Assembly: GCA_009801085.1 (NCBI GenBank)
Contig: VNWV01000021.1
Coordinates: forward strand, 1-64,000
Direction: 5' to 3'
Origin: Lasiodiplodia sp. COLG20
Lineage: Eukaryota; Ascomycota; Dothideomycetes; Botryosphaeriales; Botryosphaeriaceae
DNA length: 64,000 bases
Positions 47,396 to 59,324 of this stretch are shown piece after piece; positions within the stretch are counted from its first letter, which is position 1, and each line of letters opens with the position of its first letter. The position numbers and the translations under genes are program-made. The notes below the pieces were generated by a model, which was given only the letters and a program-made list of their open reading frames with translations, made no database searches and had not been told where the DNA came from.

Positions 47396-48446
47396 TTGCA
47401 CGTCTCGTCAGTGGTGGTTCTTGGGCGGAGTTACGGAATTGTCGGATTTGTCGGAGAGTCCCTGAAGCTGCCCGTCGCCCACGTGACTTCTCGCTTCTTG
47501 CCGCCGCGCCGCGCTTGCCCAACGCGGTGCCGTTCCTGGCGCCCCTTCTCCATCCCCATTATCTCCCCACAGCAGAATGAAGAATACTCCGCTACTCGCC
47601 CGCTCACCCCGCAGTCTGTACATTCACCGTCACTCCTTTGCACCGCCCTCCTTGTCCTCCGCGATCGCAGACATCTCTGTTTGAACGTCAGCTGCTCCTG
47701 CGGACCCTTACACCTTCATTCCATCTCTGCACACTTGGCACGTCTGTCATCTCAAGATGATCGGGGATTGCATTCTATCCAGCTCGACAGCGGCTCGACC
47801 TCTCGCTCCATCTGCATCTCGCTCCCAAGTCGGCAACCCGACGTTCAGGAATCAAGGATTGGTCCCTTGCCTAATTGCGTCGAATTTCCCCTTTGCCCGT
47901 ACTAATGCACGAGACCGTTGTCCCCATATTCGGTGGTCCCCACTACCAGGCACGTGGCTCCCTGGCCCAGGCACCACCAAATCTAGTACTATACGTAGTA
48001 GGCGACCTCCTGAGTATCAAGTGTTGATTGAGCCAGAGTTCGGTTGCAAATGAACTTGCAGCATCTACCGACACTCAGCCGCTCCAGCGTGCTTCCTCAG
48101 CGCGGACGATCGGCCGTTTCTCATCGCCATCGGGCATTGCAGTTCAAAAGAGCTTCGCGCTAGTGGTCCGCTATATAACGTTGGAATGGAAACTTATGCT
48201 TGTCCCCTGCGCCAAGCAGTTCCTCACGGTTTCGAATACCTGCACTCAATTGGAATTCTGTAATTCACCTCACATTTTCGAGCAAGCGCCCTGCAATAGC
48301 GTGATTTTTTAGGTAGTCCCCATTTTTGCCGCCGGTGCTTCATTAAGCACAAGCTTATAAGTTGAAGTCTTCCTGGTTTGAAATAGCTGGGTTCAGCACT
48401 CGGCGCTCTTGGTAACCTCTCGAATCCACCTCCAGAAGCTGCAAAA
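47396..48446. promoter_or_regulatory. Divergent region, Zn2Cys6 regulator / aspartic protease
   Basis: About 1.05 kb between two divergent start codons. Toward the protease there are ctatataac (48171-48179) and ttataag (48355-48361); the latter is about 90 bp before the protease ATG and is the better TATA candidate. The regulator could act on this shared region, but no binding site can be assigned, because CGG-type half sites are common in GC-rich DNA. Confidence 0.5.
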
Positions 48447-49747
48447 ATGCCTTCCATGCCCATTTCTGCCCTGTTTCCCTCCCTCTTCGTTGCGGCAGTC
48501 TTCGCTGCTCCGCAAAACGTGGACACCTTGGGAGAGACCTTCACTCTTGACCAGATCCCGAAAGGACAGATCCTCAAGAATGGACCATTGGCTATGGCGA
48601 GGACTTACCTCAAGTATGGCCTAGAGGTGCCCGACTTTGTCTCCGAAGCCGTCGCGAACTCGGCTGCTGCCGCTGAAGCTGCCGGCCTCTCCGAGCGTTC
48701 GGTTTCAGCGAGCCCTTCTGATAACTTCGACACTCTGTACCTGTCGCCCGTCACGCTGGGGTCTGATACGCTGAACTTGTACCTTGACAGCGGGTCTTCT
48801 GACTTGTACGTATCCGACACTCGCTTGCCGAACATGCTAACATGCATCCCTCTAGATGGGTCTTCTCCACGCTCATGGCGCCCGGCTCTACCAACGGGCA
48901 GACTCTCTACAATCCTTCCAGGTCGGGCACCCTTCTGCCGCAGCAGTCTTGGAGCATCACCTACGGCGACGGCAGCGGTGGGTCTGGCCTTGTCTACGCC
49001 GACAAAGTCGTGGTAGGGGAAGTGACTGCAACCAAGCAGAGCGTCGAGGCAGCCACAAGCGCGTCGTCCCTCTTTGTCCAAGATACCAACAGCGATGGCG
49101 TCATGGGCCTTGCTTTCAGCAGCCTCAACTCCGTCAGGCCCACCCCCCAGAGAACCTTCTTCGATACCGTGAAGAACACCCTCGCCAAGCCCATCTTCAC
49201 GGCCCTTATGAAGAAGGGACAGGCGGGAAAATACGACTTCGGTTTTCTCAATTCGACTTCGTACACTGGAAGCATCGTCTACACTAACGTACTGACTACG
49301 CCGAAGCCGGGCTTCTGGGGGTTCAACGGAACAGGCTACTCTATTGGATCTGGGCCGGTCGTCCCGAAGGTTATATCGAGCATTGTCGATACGGGCTGTT
49401 CTCTCTTTTACCTGCCCACAGACGTTGTCCAGGCCTACTACGCTCAGATTCCCGGTGCATCTAAGAGCGCTTACTTCGGTGGATGGATTGTGCCTTGCAC
49501 CAGCACGCCTCCTGCCTTCAGCACCGTCATCGGCGGCTCTCTTGTCACCATGCCTGGATCGTACCTCATCTACGGTGCTGTTGACGCGTCCAACAACTGC
49601 TACGGAGGTATTCAGGAGAACACCGGCATTGGCTTCTCCATCTACGGCTTGATTTTCTTGAAGTCTCAGTACGTTGTTTTTGATCAGACGACGGCCAGCG
49701 CCCCGAAGGTCGGCTTCGCCAGGCAGCCCGGTGTTGCATACGTTTAG
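48447..49747 (+). CDS. Secreted pepsin-like aspartic protease (A1 family)
   Basis: Two exons, 48447-48805 and 48856-49747, give 416 residues. An N-terminal signal peptide (residues about 1-20, ending VFAA) and a propeptide to about residue 95 precede the mature enzyme, which resembles endothiapepsin and aspergillopepsin I. The first catalytic motif is Asp114 in LDSGSSDLWV across the intron. The flap Tyr lies in ITYGDGSG. The second catalytic Asp298 lies in IVDTGCSLFYLP. The conserved ending FLKSQYVVFDQ...PKVGFA is intact. Both catalytic triplets differ slightly from the usual DTGS and DTGTT forms. Residue variants of this kind are tolerated in the family, so activity is likely. It would digest proteins at acidic pH outside the cell. 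It is divergent from the Zn2Cys6 regulator. Confidence 0.95.
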
Positions 49748-51401
49748 CTTTGTTCTGCTTCGTGCTGCTTGGTAGTGCTGTGCGGCTTTTCCGGACGGAG
49801 ATTCATCGTCAGGTAGCCACAGCTAATGAGTGTCTATTTAGCTGATCGCGGAGAATACCGTTCAAGTCAGGCCAGTATTAATGTATCTTTAGTTTGCTTC
49901 GTCAACATTGCTACCGGCCGCGCTTCTCTGAAGGCACAGGCCATTAAGCTATTATGTGAACTGCGCGGTCGACGCGCCTCCATTTCCAATTCCATCATAC
50001 CCTCTCCGGGAATCGCACAAGCTCATCAGTGTTGAAATTGCTTACTATCTAGCGAGTAATCCAGTGAGCAGTGGCTCATGCACACGTACTTTCCACAACC
50101 ATCACCCAACGGTGACGGCGACAGCTGCAATGCGAACTCTAACAGTTTGATTAAGACAGCTTGCAACCAACGTCTACTTTCCAATCTCCCTTGTCTTCCT
50201 AGAACCCAGCTTCACACAGGAGCTCATGGAAAAAATGTGTTTGACGTCGAAATCTTCGTAGGCTGACGTGCTGTCCAGTGCAGCATCTTTAAAATGTCAT
50301 TCTGTGGCAGTACACCCTCTCGATCATAAGCCCCGCCATGAAACTGTAACATGTTCAAAGACAAGTTATGCTGCCATTTATGTCACACAGTTGCAAGGAC
50401 TTGCGAGCAGGTCTTTTGGTAGCGACGCTTTAAAACCATGGCTCGATATTTCTGTCCACGGTTCAAGTTCGGTAAGCCATGAATATGTCCTTGGGAGACA
50501 ACGAAAATGCGCGGTAAATTATAGTCGCATCTCACGACCACGGAATAGTACAGTAAATGATTTTAATACCGCTCTCTGACGTGTCCATGGCGCTTCGAGT
50601 GTGACGTGTTCTAGAGAATCTCTTGAAGGGAAGTGCGCAGTGCATGATCAGGTGATGTGAGATGAGCGGCCGATATAGCCGTCAGTAAGGAGCGGGAGCG
50701 AAACAAAGAAAAAGTAGGTGATGAAGAACCTATGATCTCCTCTGTCAGGCTTGCCGGGAAGGATCTACGCACTGGTGACGAGAAAATGCCAAGAGCCGTG
50801 GCCTAAGGGAAGAAGTGATAATACTGAGCGAGCTTTGACTGCAAGACTTGGCAGTCAGCTTTGTTTGGACTCTCGTAGACCATGAATCATGATGCTCAAG
50901 TCATGCTTGCAGTGAAAGAAAAAGTTTTCTGAGAATTCATAACAAGAGGCGAATCTTAATGACAAGGAAGAATCAGTGACCCAGAGCACAGGTTCAACCA
51001 GAGTCACTTCCTAATTTGCTTTCAAGCACAGTCACCGCACATCCGAGATGGGCACCATGGCTTCCTATAGTCACGGTTTATTTGCGGAAAGCGCGCTGGC
51101 GTGCGTTTTAGCCGCAAAAATTCAGTAATGGGCGGCTTTGCAAAAGAAGGAGCCACCGCCCGTGCAAGTATTGAACTTCTGTCCAGCGCTGAGAACTTTG
51201 GAAACCAGCTCAAGCACCAACCACGGTTTGACTATCTGTTACTCCGGCTCATAGTATCAAGCAGGCTTCCTTCAAAAATTTGTTTGTCTATCCACCGCCA
51301 CCGCTCCCAGAACCTCGCAATCTTACCAGGCCTCCTGCAACACCTCGCAGTCCCCTGCGTGCACGACACTTTGCTGCTGTGCACAGCTGCTTGACCACAG
51401 G
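49748..51401. other. Intergenic, no gene recognised
   Basis: A 1.65-kb stretch between two plus-strand genes, AT-richer than the coding regions. Only short frames (for example 50268-50579). C-rich sequence from about 51280 to 51400 is the probable leader of the next gene. Confidence 0.5.
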
Positions 51402-53249
51402 ATGTCTCCCGGAAAACCCACCTCCATCGCCACGGCCGGCAACGCTGGCGGCGGCGATGCCGATGAACGAAGAAACGGCACCGAAAATGAGTCCATCACC
51501 AGAGACGGTATCGACAACGATAACCGCCGAGAAGTTTCCGACGATAAGTGCACCGAAAAAGACACGGATAGCGGCAGCTCCCAAAAATTTACCAAAAACG
51601 AAGCCACTACCAAGGACGGAATGGGAAACAACGTGCGCACTGATATCATCACTGAGCGACAACAAACCGGCATTAAAGGCAAACGCAAGAGCAACGCCAT
51701 TGTCGACGATGACAACCAAACTGAGTCCACCCATCGCGCGCGTCGCGCCCGGCATACCTCGCTCTCAGTGACTCAGCACGACGTCTTGCCTTTGACTCCT
51801 GTTCCACGCAATCCTGATCGTTACGGACCCCTTCTCCCTGTAACATCTGCCGAGAACGCCAACTCTGGAAACAGCAACATCGCTTCCGATGCCTCTCATG
51901 ACAGCCGACCAAACCAGGAGCGGAATCGCACCCTCGATAGGCCCACGCAACTAGTTCAGGCTTTTCGGACTCCAAAGCAGGGAAGTCGCAGTCCTCAACG
52001 TCAGCATCGAGATGTGCCACCCCTTCCCGGGACTGATGCTATGTCCTCTATGTTTGGCGCTGAGCCTGCACAGGAAACTTCTGAATCTGTGCTACCGAGT
52101 GAGGATGGCTTGGGAAGAGCTTTTACACCACTGGATGTGAACTTTTTCCAAGATTCTGAACTTCTCGCACCTCTGGGCACCGAATCGGAGGACTGGGGAG
52201 ACAGCTTCGTCCCCGATCCACTGGCAAGATATTACCATTCCCAGATGACCATCCAGCCGCGAGATGGGCTGACTGAGAGTTTCGAAAACCCAAGTAATGC
52301 ATTCTTCCCACCTGAGATTCTTCAGAAGAATGACCCAGGAGTCACGTTGGATTTCTATACGATCTCTAACGGGAACCCTGGGTCCTCTAACATTTTGCAA
52401 GCAGTTCCCGGGTCGGGAGATCTGACCAATAACTCCACAGATCGGTCAATTCATGTAAGTGCGCAGTCAAGTTCATACGTTGGCAACCAGATTGTCATTC
52501 CAGGCCTGGAGGTCGCCGTTCCAGGGCAGCGACAAGTAGGACATTTCACCAATAACGCATTTTCCCAGCCCAACTATGGAATACCACAACAACATGCCAT
52601 GGGATTACCAAACGCCTACGATCAACCACCACCAGTAAGTACACCACAACCCACATATTACCAACCGATTTATATGCCGCAACCACTTATTCCCCTCCCT
52701 GGAAGTACCTCCGCGCCCATTTGGGTAGCAAGTGGTGCAGAGGACGCTCCGGACTGATCAGATTCGATAAAGCAGGATTATTCACCATTGCAGCAGCAAC
52801 AACCGATTCAACCCCAACCATTCCAACCACCTCAGCCACAGGTAGCCAACCCTGTGTATTTCAACGGCAACTACCGGAACGCTCCATACAACGCACAGCC
52901 GGGCAATAACAATATCGATCAGCTGCTCCAGCAACACTACCAACAGCAACGACCCTTCCCCATTCAGCATCCGTTGCCGGCGAACAATCCATTTGTCCAA
53001 CCTGACAACCAGCGTGCCCTCTCCAACTGGCAGCACATGCCCACAGCCAATGCTACTCGGCCTCAGCCGTTCCATCAACAGCAAGCTCCATCCACCACTC
53101 CTCATCATCTCGGGCAGCCAAACCAATTTCCAATCCGCAGCGGCAACGGCGATCCCGGCCAACAAAGAACATTGCAGGAAATCATGACCGGGCTCGAAGG
53201 AGGGCTGACACGGCTGTACGAAGACCGCAGAAGGTGGGGAGGGAGGTAG
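51402..53249 (+). CDS. Unrecognised 598-residue disordered Q/N/P-rich protein, two exons
   Basis: Two exons, 51402-52724 and 52776-53249, joined by a 51-bp intron (donor gtagca, ctgatca branch site, acceptor agcag), give 598 residues. Without the intron the frame stops shortly after the donor and the second half looks like a separate gene. No domain is recognised. The N-terminal third is charged (K, D, E, R, N-rich); about 110-230 holds basic RRARR and SPQR elements; the C-terminal third is Gln/Pro/Asn/Tyr-rich (YYQPIYMPQP, YNAQPGNNN, LLQQHYQQQ), prion-like in composition. The protein ends with a more ordered-looking helix, LQEIMTGLEGGLTRLYEDRRRW. A nuclear or RNA-granule role is conceivable but unproven. 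Confidence 0.7.
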
Positions 53250-53919
53250 GGGAGCGAAAGAGAAGAGGGGATTTGATTATTATTATTTTATCTCTTCTTT
53301 GTTCTGTTCTCTCTTTTTCCTTTTCAGCTTTCGTTTCAAGAAAAGACTTGAGTGAATGACCAAAAGCTGGAAAGTTTAGAGATAGAACACTTCGTACGCA
53401 TGGATTGTATCCTCTTGCAGAATTTTACATCAACTTGCATTATCTCACGGAAGACAGTAAATATGTGAATCACCAGTGCAGTCCAGAGGAACAAAAAGTA
53501 CAAAGTAAGCTTGGTCACCCAAAGAGGTAAGTAAGTATTGAGAATAAAATCGCTAACGCAAGCATCAAACCGACTGGCGTTTTTGTCTTTTAGCAAAAAA
53601 GAATAATCAAAAGCGGTATCCACAACACAATGACAACAATAACACGCAAAGCGATAGGGGACATAGGCGTAGGGAGACCTCACACACACAGACACAGGCG
53701 AATCGGACAGTGCGGGGGGAATCTAAACAAGCAGCGCCAAGCCTCAAAGCCTCCAACAGGGACGACAACAAGTCACAGCAACCAACCACTTTGCGCCTCC
53801 CCATCACTCCCCCAACCTTCTATCCAGCTAGTAAAAACCCCAACACCGGACGGGACGATTGATGCCACCCTCTAGCGTGAGCGTCATGACACATATAGCC
53901 TTCTCTGTTCGTGGGTTGT
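53250..53919. other. Convergent intergenic region
   Basis: About 0.67 kb between the ends of the Q/N/P-rich gene and coronin. T-rich near 53280-53330. Holds the two 3' UTRs; nothing further seen. Confidence 0.5.
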
Positions 53920-56137
53920 TCATGAGCGAGCCTCCTCAAGCTCGAGCTCCAGTTGCCTGATCTTCTCGTCCTTCTCACCGCTGGTGATGTCGGCAACCTT
54001 CGTCTTCAGTAGGTTGACCTCGGCGGTGAGGTGGTTGATCTGCTCCATCTGGCTCGCCATCTGGGTGTTCTGGCTCTCCAGCATCGACTTGATCTCGGCC
54101 AAGTAATCCTTGATACCCGCTGCTGCGCTGCTTGCCGTGGTTGACGAGGTGGATGCAGAGCGGGGGGTCTCCTTGACGGGCTCCGGTTCGGGAGCCTTGG
54201 TAGGCTCGGGGCCACGGACCTTCTCCTCCTGGCGGGCCGCGGTGAAAGATTGGCGCTCCGCAGGCTTCTGGATCTCCTCGAAGCTGGAGTCCTCGTCGGC
54301 GGACTCGGCCTCATCCTTGTCAGCAAACTTGGAGGCCGCGTCTGCCATCGAGGCCTTGTTGTCGTTGACAGAAGGGGGCGGGGCGCGAGAGACGGGGGCG
54401 GGAGTCGGCTCGGGCTCTGCCTTCGGTGTGGGGGCAGGGGCTGGGGCAGGGGAGGGCTTGTACTCGGACGCAACCTCTACAGGTGCCGTGCCCTCGTACA
54501 CAGCCTCCAGCGAGAACTTGGGAGGAACAGCTTCCTTGCCATCCCAGAACTCGGCGGCGGACATGCCAGGCTTGAGACCAGTGGCGGGAGGATAGATATC
54601 GCCCTGGAAAACCTCAGAGCGCCTGGGAACGATGAAGGAAATGGGCTCGATGTAGTTGTCGTTTACGGTCTTGTATGCGCGAGCAACCTCGTTGTCGTGA
54701 AGCTTTAAATCGTCAGCAAAATTAACAGAAAGCTTTGAAATCGAGAAACCTACGTTGACACCGCGCTTAGGCATAAAAGCAACACCACGCTGGGGATCGA
54801 CGGACTTATACTCGGAGACGAATTCGAACTTGTCGTGCTCGTACTCGAAGTACCGGATGTTGCCATCACTACTCTCGTCAGTGAGAATTTCCTCATGTTT
54901 GCGGATACCTTTCTTACCCCTTGCCAGCAAGATACAGCATGTTGGTACCATCATCCCAGAAAGGCATGCAGACACCGGAAATAGAGTCAAGAATCTCGAA
55001 ACCGTTCAGCGGCTCCCTTGCGGCTCTGATATCCCACAGACCAAGCTGACGGTCACTCATCTTGGAGAAACCAGTGGTGGCAACCCTGTCGTGCTCGCCC
55101 ATCCAGACAGCACGGCTGTTCTTCGCACCACTGTGGCCCGCACCCTCGTGGGCAGGCTTCTCCTGGCGCACATCCCAGATGCGGAGCTTCTTGTCGCGGC
55201 TAGTGGTGACGAGCAAGGAGCCATTGGCGCTGAAGGAAAGGGACTGGACCATGTCGGCGTGCTTGAGGGTTAGCTTGGGCTGGCCGTGCTCGACATCCCA
55301 GAGCTTGACAAGATAGTCGCCCGAGGAGCTGGCGAGGACGTTCTCGGCGGAGGGGTTCCAAAGGACGTGTCCGACCTTCCTGCGCGGGCGCTTAGCAGAG
55401 TCCAGGGCAGAGGATAGAGCCAATTACCTAGTGTGGCCGGCGAATTTGGCTACGGGAGCGACATCTTGCGGCTCCTCGGCATCGGTGTGGAGGGAGAAGT
55501 TCTCGGGTATCTTCCAGAGGAAAACCTGCCCAAATGTGAATATCCTGAGCCTGTGCTTGTATGGCAGCCTCATACCTTGCCGTCGTCGGACGCGGAAGCG
55601 ATCACATCGTCATTGAAGGGGTTCCTGCTCCTGCTCAGCCGACATGTCTTGTGTTATACACGCACGCGACAGCGCGTACCAGTCGGTATCGAGAACGGGG
55701 CCGGTGTGGCCGCGGCACAGGGGGAGAATGTCGGGCAGCTTGCCGCGCTCGTCGACGGGGATGACAACAAAGGCGCCTCCACCGCCAGCCTCGTAGTTGA
55801 CCGCGAGGTACTTGGGGTTAGCCTGGGGGAGGGTGTTAGCGGGCGGCGTCAGGAGGGCGCACGAGAGCGGCGGTTGCGGACCTTGATGATGTTGCTGTCC
55901 CAGGCATTCTTAGACAGTCTGAGGTTGTCGTAGCATTGTTCCTGTTCGGCGGAGCGCGGTCAGTGTCGCGGTCGGGGCGTTCCTGGAATTCAGGTTGGGC
56001 GTGCCTTCTTCGTCGAGCGTCCGAAGACGTGACCTGCATGCAGCGCGCGTCAGCACAAGAAGCCCCTCGCAGAGCGATTCGGAGCAGGATAGAGGGGCCG
56101 TACGGTACTTGGATGCTCTCACGAAGCGGCCAGACAT
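53920..56137 (-). CDS. CRN1: Coronin, actin-binding WD40 protein
   Basis: Nine minus-strand exons, 56137-56104, 56033-56005, 55941-55882, 55822-55680, 55624-55576, 55525-55428, 55379-54918, 54868-54754 and 54702-53920, join in frame to 590 residues. The start MSGRFVRASKYRHVFGRSTKKEQCYDN is the classic coronin N-terminus spread over three exons. WD40 repeats follow (GHTGPVLDTDWNPFNDDVIAS, VLWNPSAENVLASSSGD, LTTSRDKKLRIWDVR type), then the coronin-specific RAYKTVNDNYIEPISFIVPRR. An acidic/Pro linker and a C-terminal coiled coil (about 530-590) complete it. Coronin binds F-actin, bundles it and regulates Arp2/3 at cortical patches. Intron 2 has a GC donor (gcacgc): no GT lies where the conserved STKK-EQCYD junction requires one. 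Confidence 0.95.
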
Positions 56138-57229
56138 TGGGGCGGGCGGAGTCAGTGTTGGTGGTGGGAATAGGGAAAACAAAGAATAGCTGGCTTCTTG
56201 ACCCCCGACTTGTCTTGGTCTGGGGGGACCCGCCGTGAAGCTCGCCCCGGGAGGGTAGCAGCCGCGCGCGAGTAAGGGTTCCGCTGCAAACACCCGGCGC
56301 TTGGCACGTTTGAATGCGCGCGCCCCACCGCCGATCGCCCGCCGAACAACACAGAACACATCCGCTGCGCCTTGCCCCTCTCGACGCCGCACGCGTTCAC
56401 AACACCACTCTCACGCCTCAGCCGCCTCCTGGCCGCGCACACGTCGCGCCTTCCCGTCCAATCATCCCTGCCGCCCGCTATGGGCTGAGCTCAGCCACCC
56501 TGACAGATGTCAAAACTCGAATGGTTCCAGCCCGACTCCGTCTGCAATCTCCCCTCGATCTGGTCCATTCTCTTTCTCTTAAGCGCCTTGTTCGCCCAGC
56601 CCCCGACGTGCGATTGTTGCGCCGTGGCCCCCACGCCATCCCTACGGCAACGGCAGCATGATTACCTGCAGCCCGCCGTGTGCGACGGTTCAATGCCCTA
56701 GCAGCCACCACTCGACATCCCATCTTAACCAATCGAATATTTGTCTGCCTTTGCACAGCAAACCGTATGAACGTCCCATCGTCCCGGTACAGGCGATCTG
56801 CCGGCATGAAGGATTTCAGCTCTGAGAAATTTCTACTATTGCGAAAGCTGGCGACATGGTCTTCTTCAGCCCAACCCCGGAACTATTGTGCTTTGCTGTA
56901 AGTCAGCGTCGCGATTTTGTAAAAGCCGCCCTGGGCTTGCAAGGTCATATGCGAAAGAAGGACAAATCAAGTTGGTTGCTACGCGCTGAAACGCGTATTG
57001 ACCACGCTTTGACGCGTCGATAAATGATTACCTTTGGTGTCTCACGCCCACCTTTGGCTTATCGAGGTTGGAGTCTCGCCTTTTAGTTTATGCGCTGCCC
57101 ATGTCATTATTATCCTCAAGAAGTCGCAAAGAATGACCTTGAAAGGCACAGGCATTGTATCTCATTGAGGGGTACTGCAGCCGATCGCTAGATCTAGAAC
57201 ATAGCGTAAGTATGCTTCAGTTCTCCTTT

Positions 57230-57268
57230 TCTTTTTTTTTTTTAAAAAAAAAACCACAAAAAAAAAAG
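57230..57268. repeat. Oligo-T / oligo-A palindromic tract
   Basis: About 12 T are followed immediately by about 10 A, then ccac and a second run of about 10 A. The T/A part is self-complementary and could extrude or exclude nucleosomes. Slippage-prone, so assembly length may be inexact. Confidence 0.85.
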
Positions 57269-57279
57269 AACACACATGT

Positions 57280-57356
57280 GTAGTTGAAGTCATCGTCCGG
57301 ACGTGAATGTATGATTATCAATTCCACATTTGCTTACGGACGACAGCTTCAACTAC
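57280..57356. repeat. Imperfect inverted repeat (hairpin), 20-bp arms, 37-nt loop
   Basis: Left arm gtagttgaag (57280-57289) + 3 unpaired + tcgtccg (57293-57299). Right arm cggacga (57337-57343) + 3 unpaired + cttcaactac (57347-57356). The 10-bp and 7-bp stems are exact and flank a symmetrical 3-by-3 internal loop. A further short pairing (aatgt at 57306, acatt at 57326) is possible within the loop. It lies just right of the T/A tract. It could be a structured noncoding RNA or a fold-back element remnant. Confidence 0.75.
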
Positions 57357-59324
57357 CCATGGCATGAGCGGAAAATAAATTCACGCTAGCCATCGGCTCC
57401 AGCATCCTCTTGCACAATCGTGTCTCTTCTGTTTACCAGCATAGCGGTGACGTGATGTTCTAGAATCATGTCCTCTAAATGGCCTTCATCGATGCTCGCA
57501 GTGCCTCGGGAGCTCTCCGACAAGTGGCTGTAGAGGAAATGCACCGATATATCTTCCCAGTTTGAGCAACCTGCACCCCGATTATCACAGCAAAGTCAGG
57601 CAATGAGTTTATGACCCCGTAGCGAGTACAGATAAGAAGGCTCAATATGACGTTGGTCTTTGCCGAAACTTGTTTGGAACGGAATGGTTTGCTCAGTGGT
57701 CCCTGTATACAACAAAGCTTAAGCAGTTCCTCACATATCCTCAAAGGCTAGCGCCAAGTGTCTATGATCACTGTCTCTGCTGGGAGTATTCGGTAATGGC
57801 ACAAAATATACTGACTGTTTTCTTAGAGCGAACTGCTGCCTGTCCTATTCAATCCCTGTTGTGCTTGCACCTGCAGGTACATTATCAGCTGTCATGATTG
57901 CTCACTCATTTAGGTCTAGCCTTGTAAAAGCATGACACAGGAACAGCGACGACGTTAAAATAAGCATTGCCGTCACTGTATTCGCACGTGAGTCATCTCG
58001 CTTTACGCATTCTCAGGTCCCAGCGTTGTCATGACCAAATCTCTCGTTCGGATCTCTCGGCCGGCCCCTCCTAAGCCATTCCCGATCAGGGGCCCTTACC
58101 TGTTATTTCCACTGTGCTATCGATGGAAGGCAAGCTAGACTGTCAACTTCTAGCTCACCGCAGGCATGCAGGCAGGTTCGTGAGTCAGCGTTCCGGTGCT
58201 GGCTCCGCTGCTGTTGCGTCATTGTGCTTGGTCGTGGCTGCACGCCGTGGTAGTACCAGCAGAATCAGAGCGTCCAAATTTTCTTCGTCGCTGAATGGCT
58301 GTAGTCCAGGCGCATTCATTATAGAAAGCTGGTAGTCAACTTACTGCGGCATCCTGATCGAATGAAAGGGAAAATGTTGCAAGAATAATAAGTGAGCAAT
58401 TGTCAACGAGGAGTTGCAGTGCTCTTTGTGAGAGAGATTCAGAAGTAAAATATCGGAATCAGTTCCCACAAGACGTCACTGGTCTCCTAGTTGATCTTGA
58501 CCCCGGTGCATAAGTCGCCAGGGCGGATGTGGTACTGAATTTAATATAGCGTTATGGGACGCGCCGAGGGTTCGCCGACGACTCTCGAGACTTTCAATTT
58601 CGACGGAAGTCCTGAATCCTTCGGCTGCACACTGTCAAAGGCAGATGATTCCTTGTAGGGAAGAAAGAGCCGAGACCGTCAGTAAATCAAACGTACCGAT
58701 TATTCAAGTATTGACTATTGCCGCATTCGGCTTGTACGCTTTGCAACTTTAAGCTCCGTTCTGCAAGATCGCGCAACATGTGGGGATCGCGCTCCGACCT
58801 TAGGTCCTGATAAGGCGAAACACCGTATAATATAGTGATCTTATGCGTCTAGAAAGAGGAACTGGCCATGGTCCCCACAGCAGCCGTGGGTCCGTCGGGA
58901 CGAGACGAGACGACGGAGAGTTGGGCCGCTCTCCGGGCCTATTACAGGGGTTGCAATATACCTGAAGGCACAACTCCACCATCCACACCACCTGATATTC
59001 CACGCCATTTTTGCCGGAAAATGCGTAAACAGAGGTTGCACATACAATGGCTGTCTTGTGTCTTACTCGTCTTCAACCCAGCCCTTCTCATTCGCTACTT
59101 GCGTGATTAAGCTTGTTTTTAGCCTTGCGTGTGATGCCTCTTGTTGGTGGGCAGTGTTTAATTGCACACGGCTCTTCCTTCCGTTTCACATATGCAGTCG
59201 CTCGTGCCGTCGTTGCTCTCAGGCAAAGCCATCTGCTCAGTTTTTCCAACGAATCATGTCCGTTGAAGTGTTAGTGCCGCCCGGCTACAGCTCGCATTAT
59301 TCCGAAAACGTTCGGTTCTTGTCT

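Larger units (their letters stand above)
56138..59324. other. Large gene-poor divergent region
   Basis: The emptiest stretch of the window lies between coronin and the AA9 gene. The left end (56140-56700) is CT-rich leader/promoter sequence for coronin. From about 56900 to 58900 the sequence is AT-richer and broken into short frames (for example 57475-57744 minus, 57670-57897 plus), none with a recognised domain. It contains an oligo-T/oligo-A palindrome and a hairpin (listed separately). Decayed mobile DNA is possible, but no terminal repeats or enzyme motifs are visible. Confidence 0.5.
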
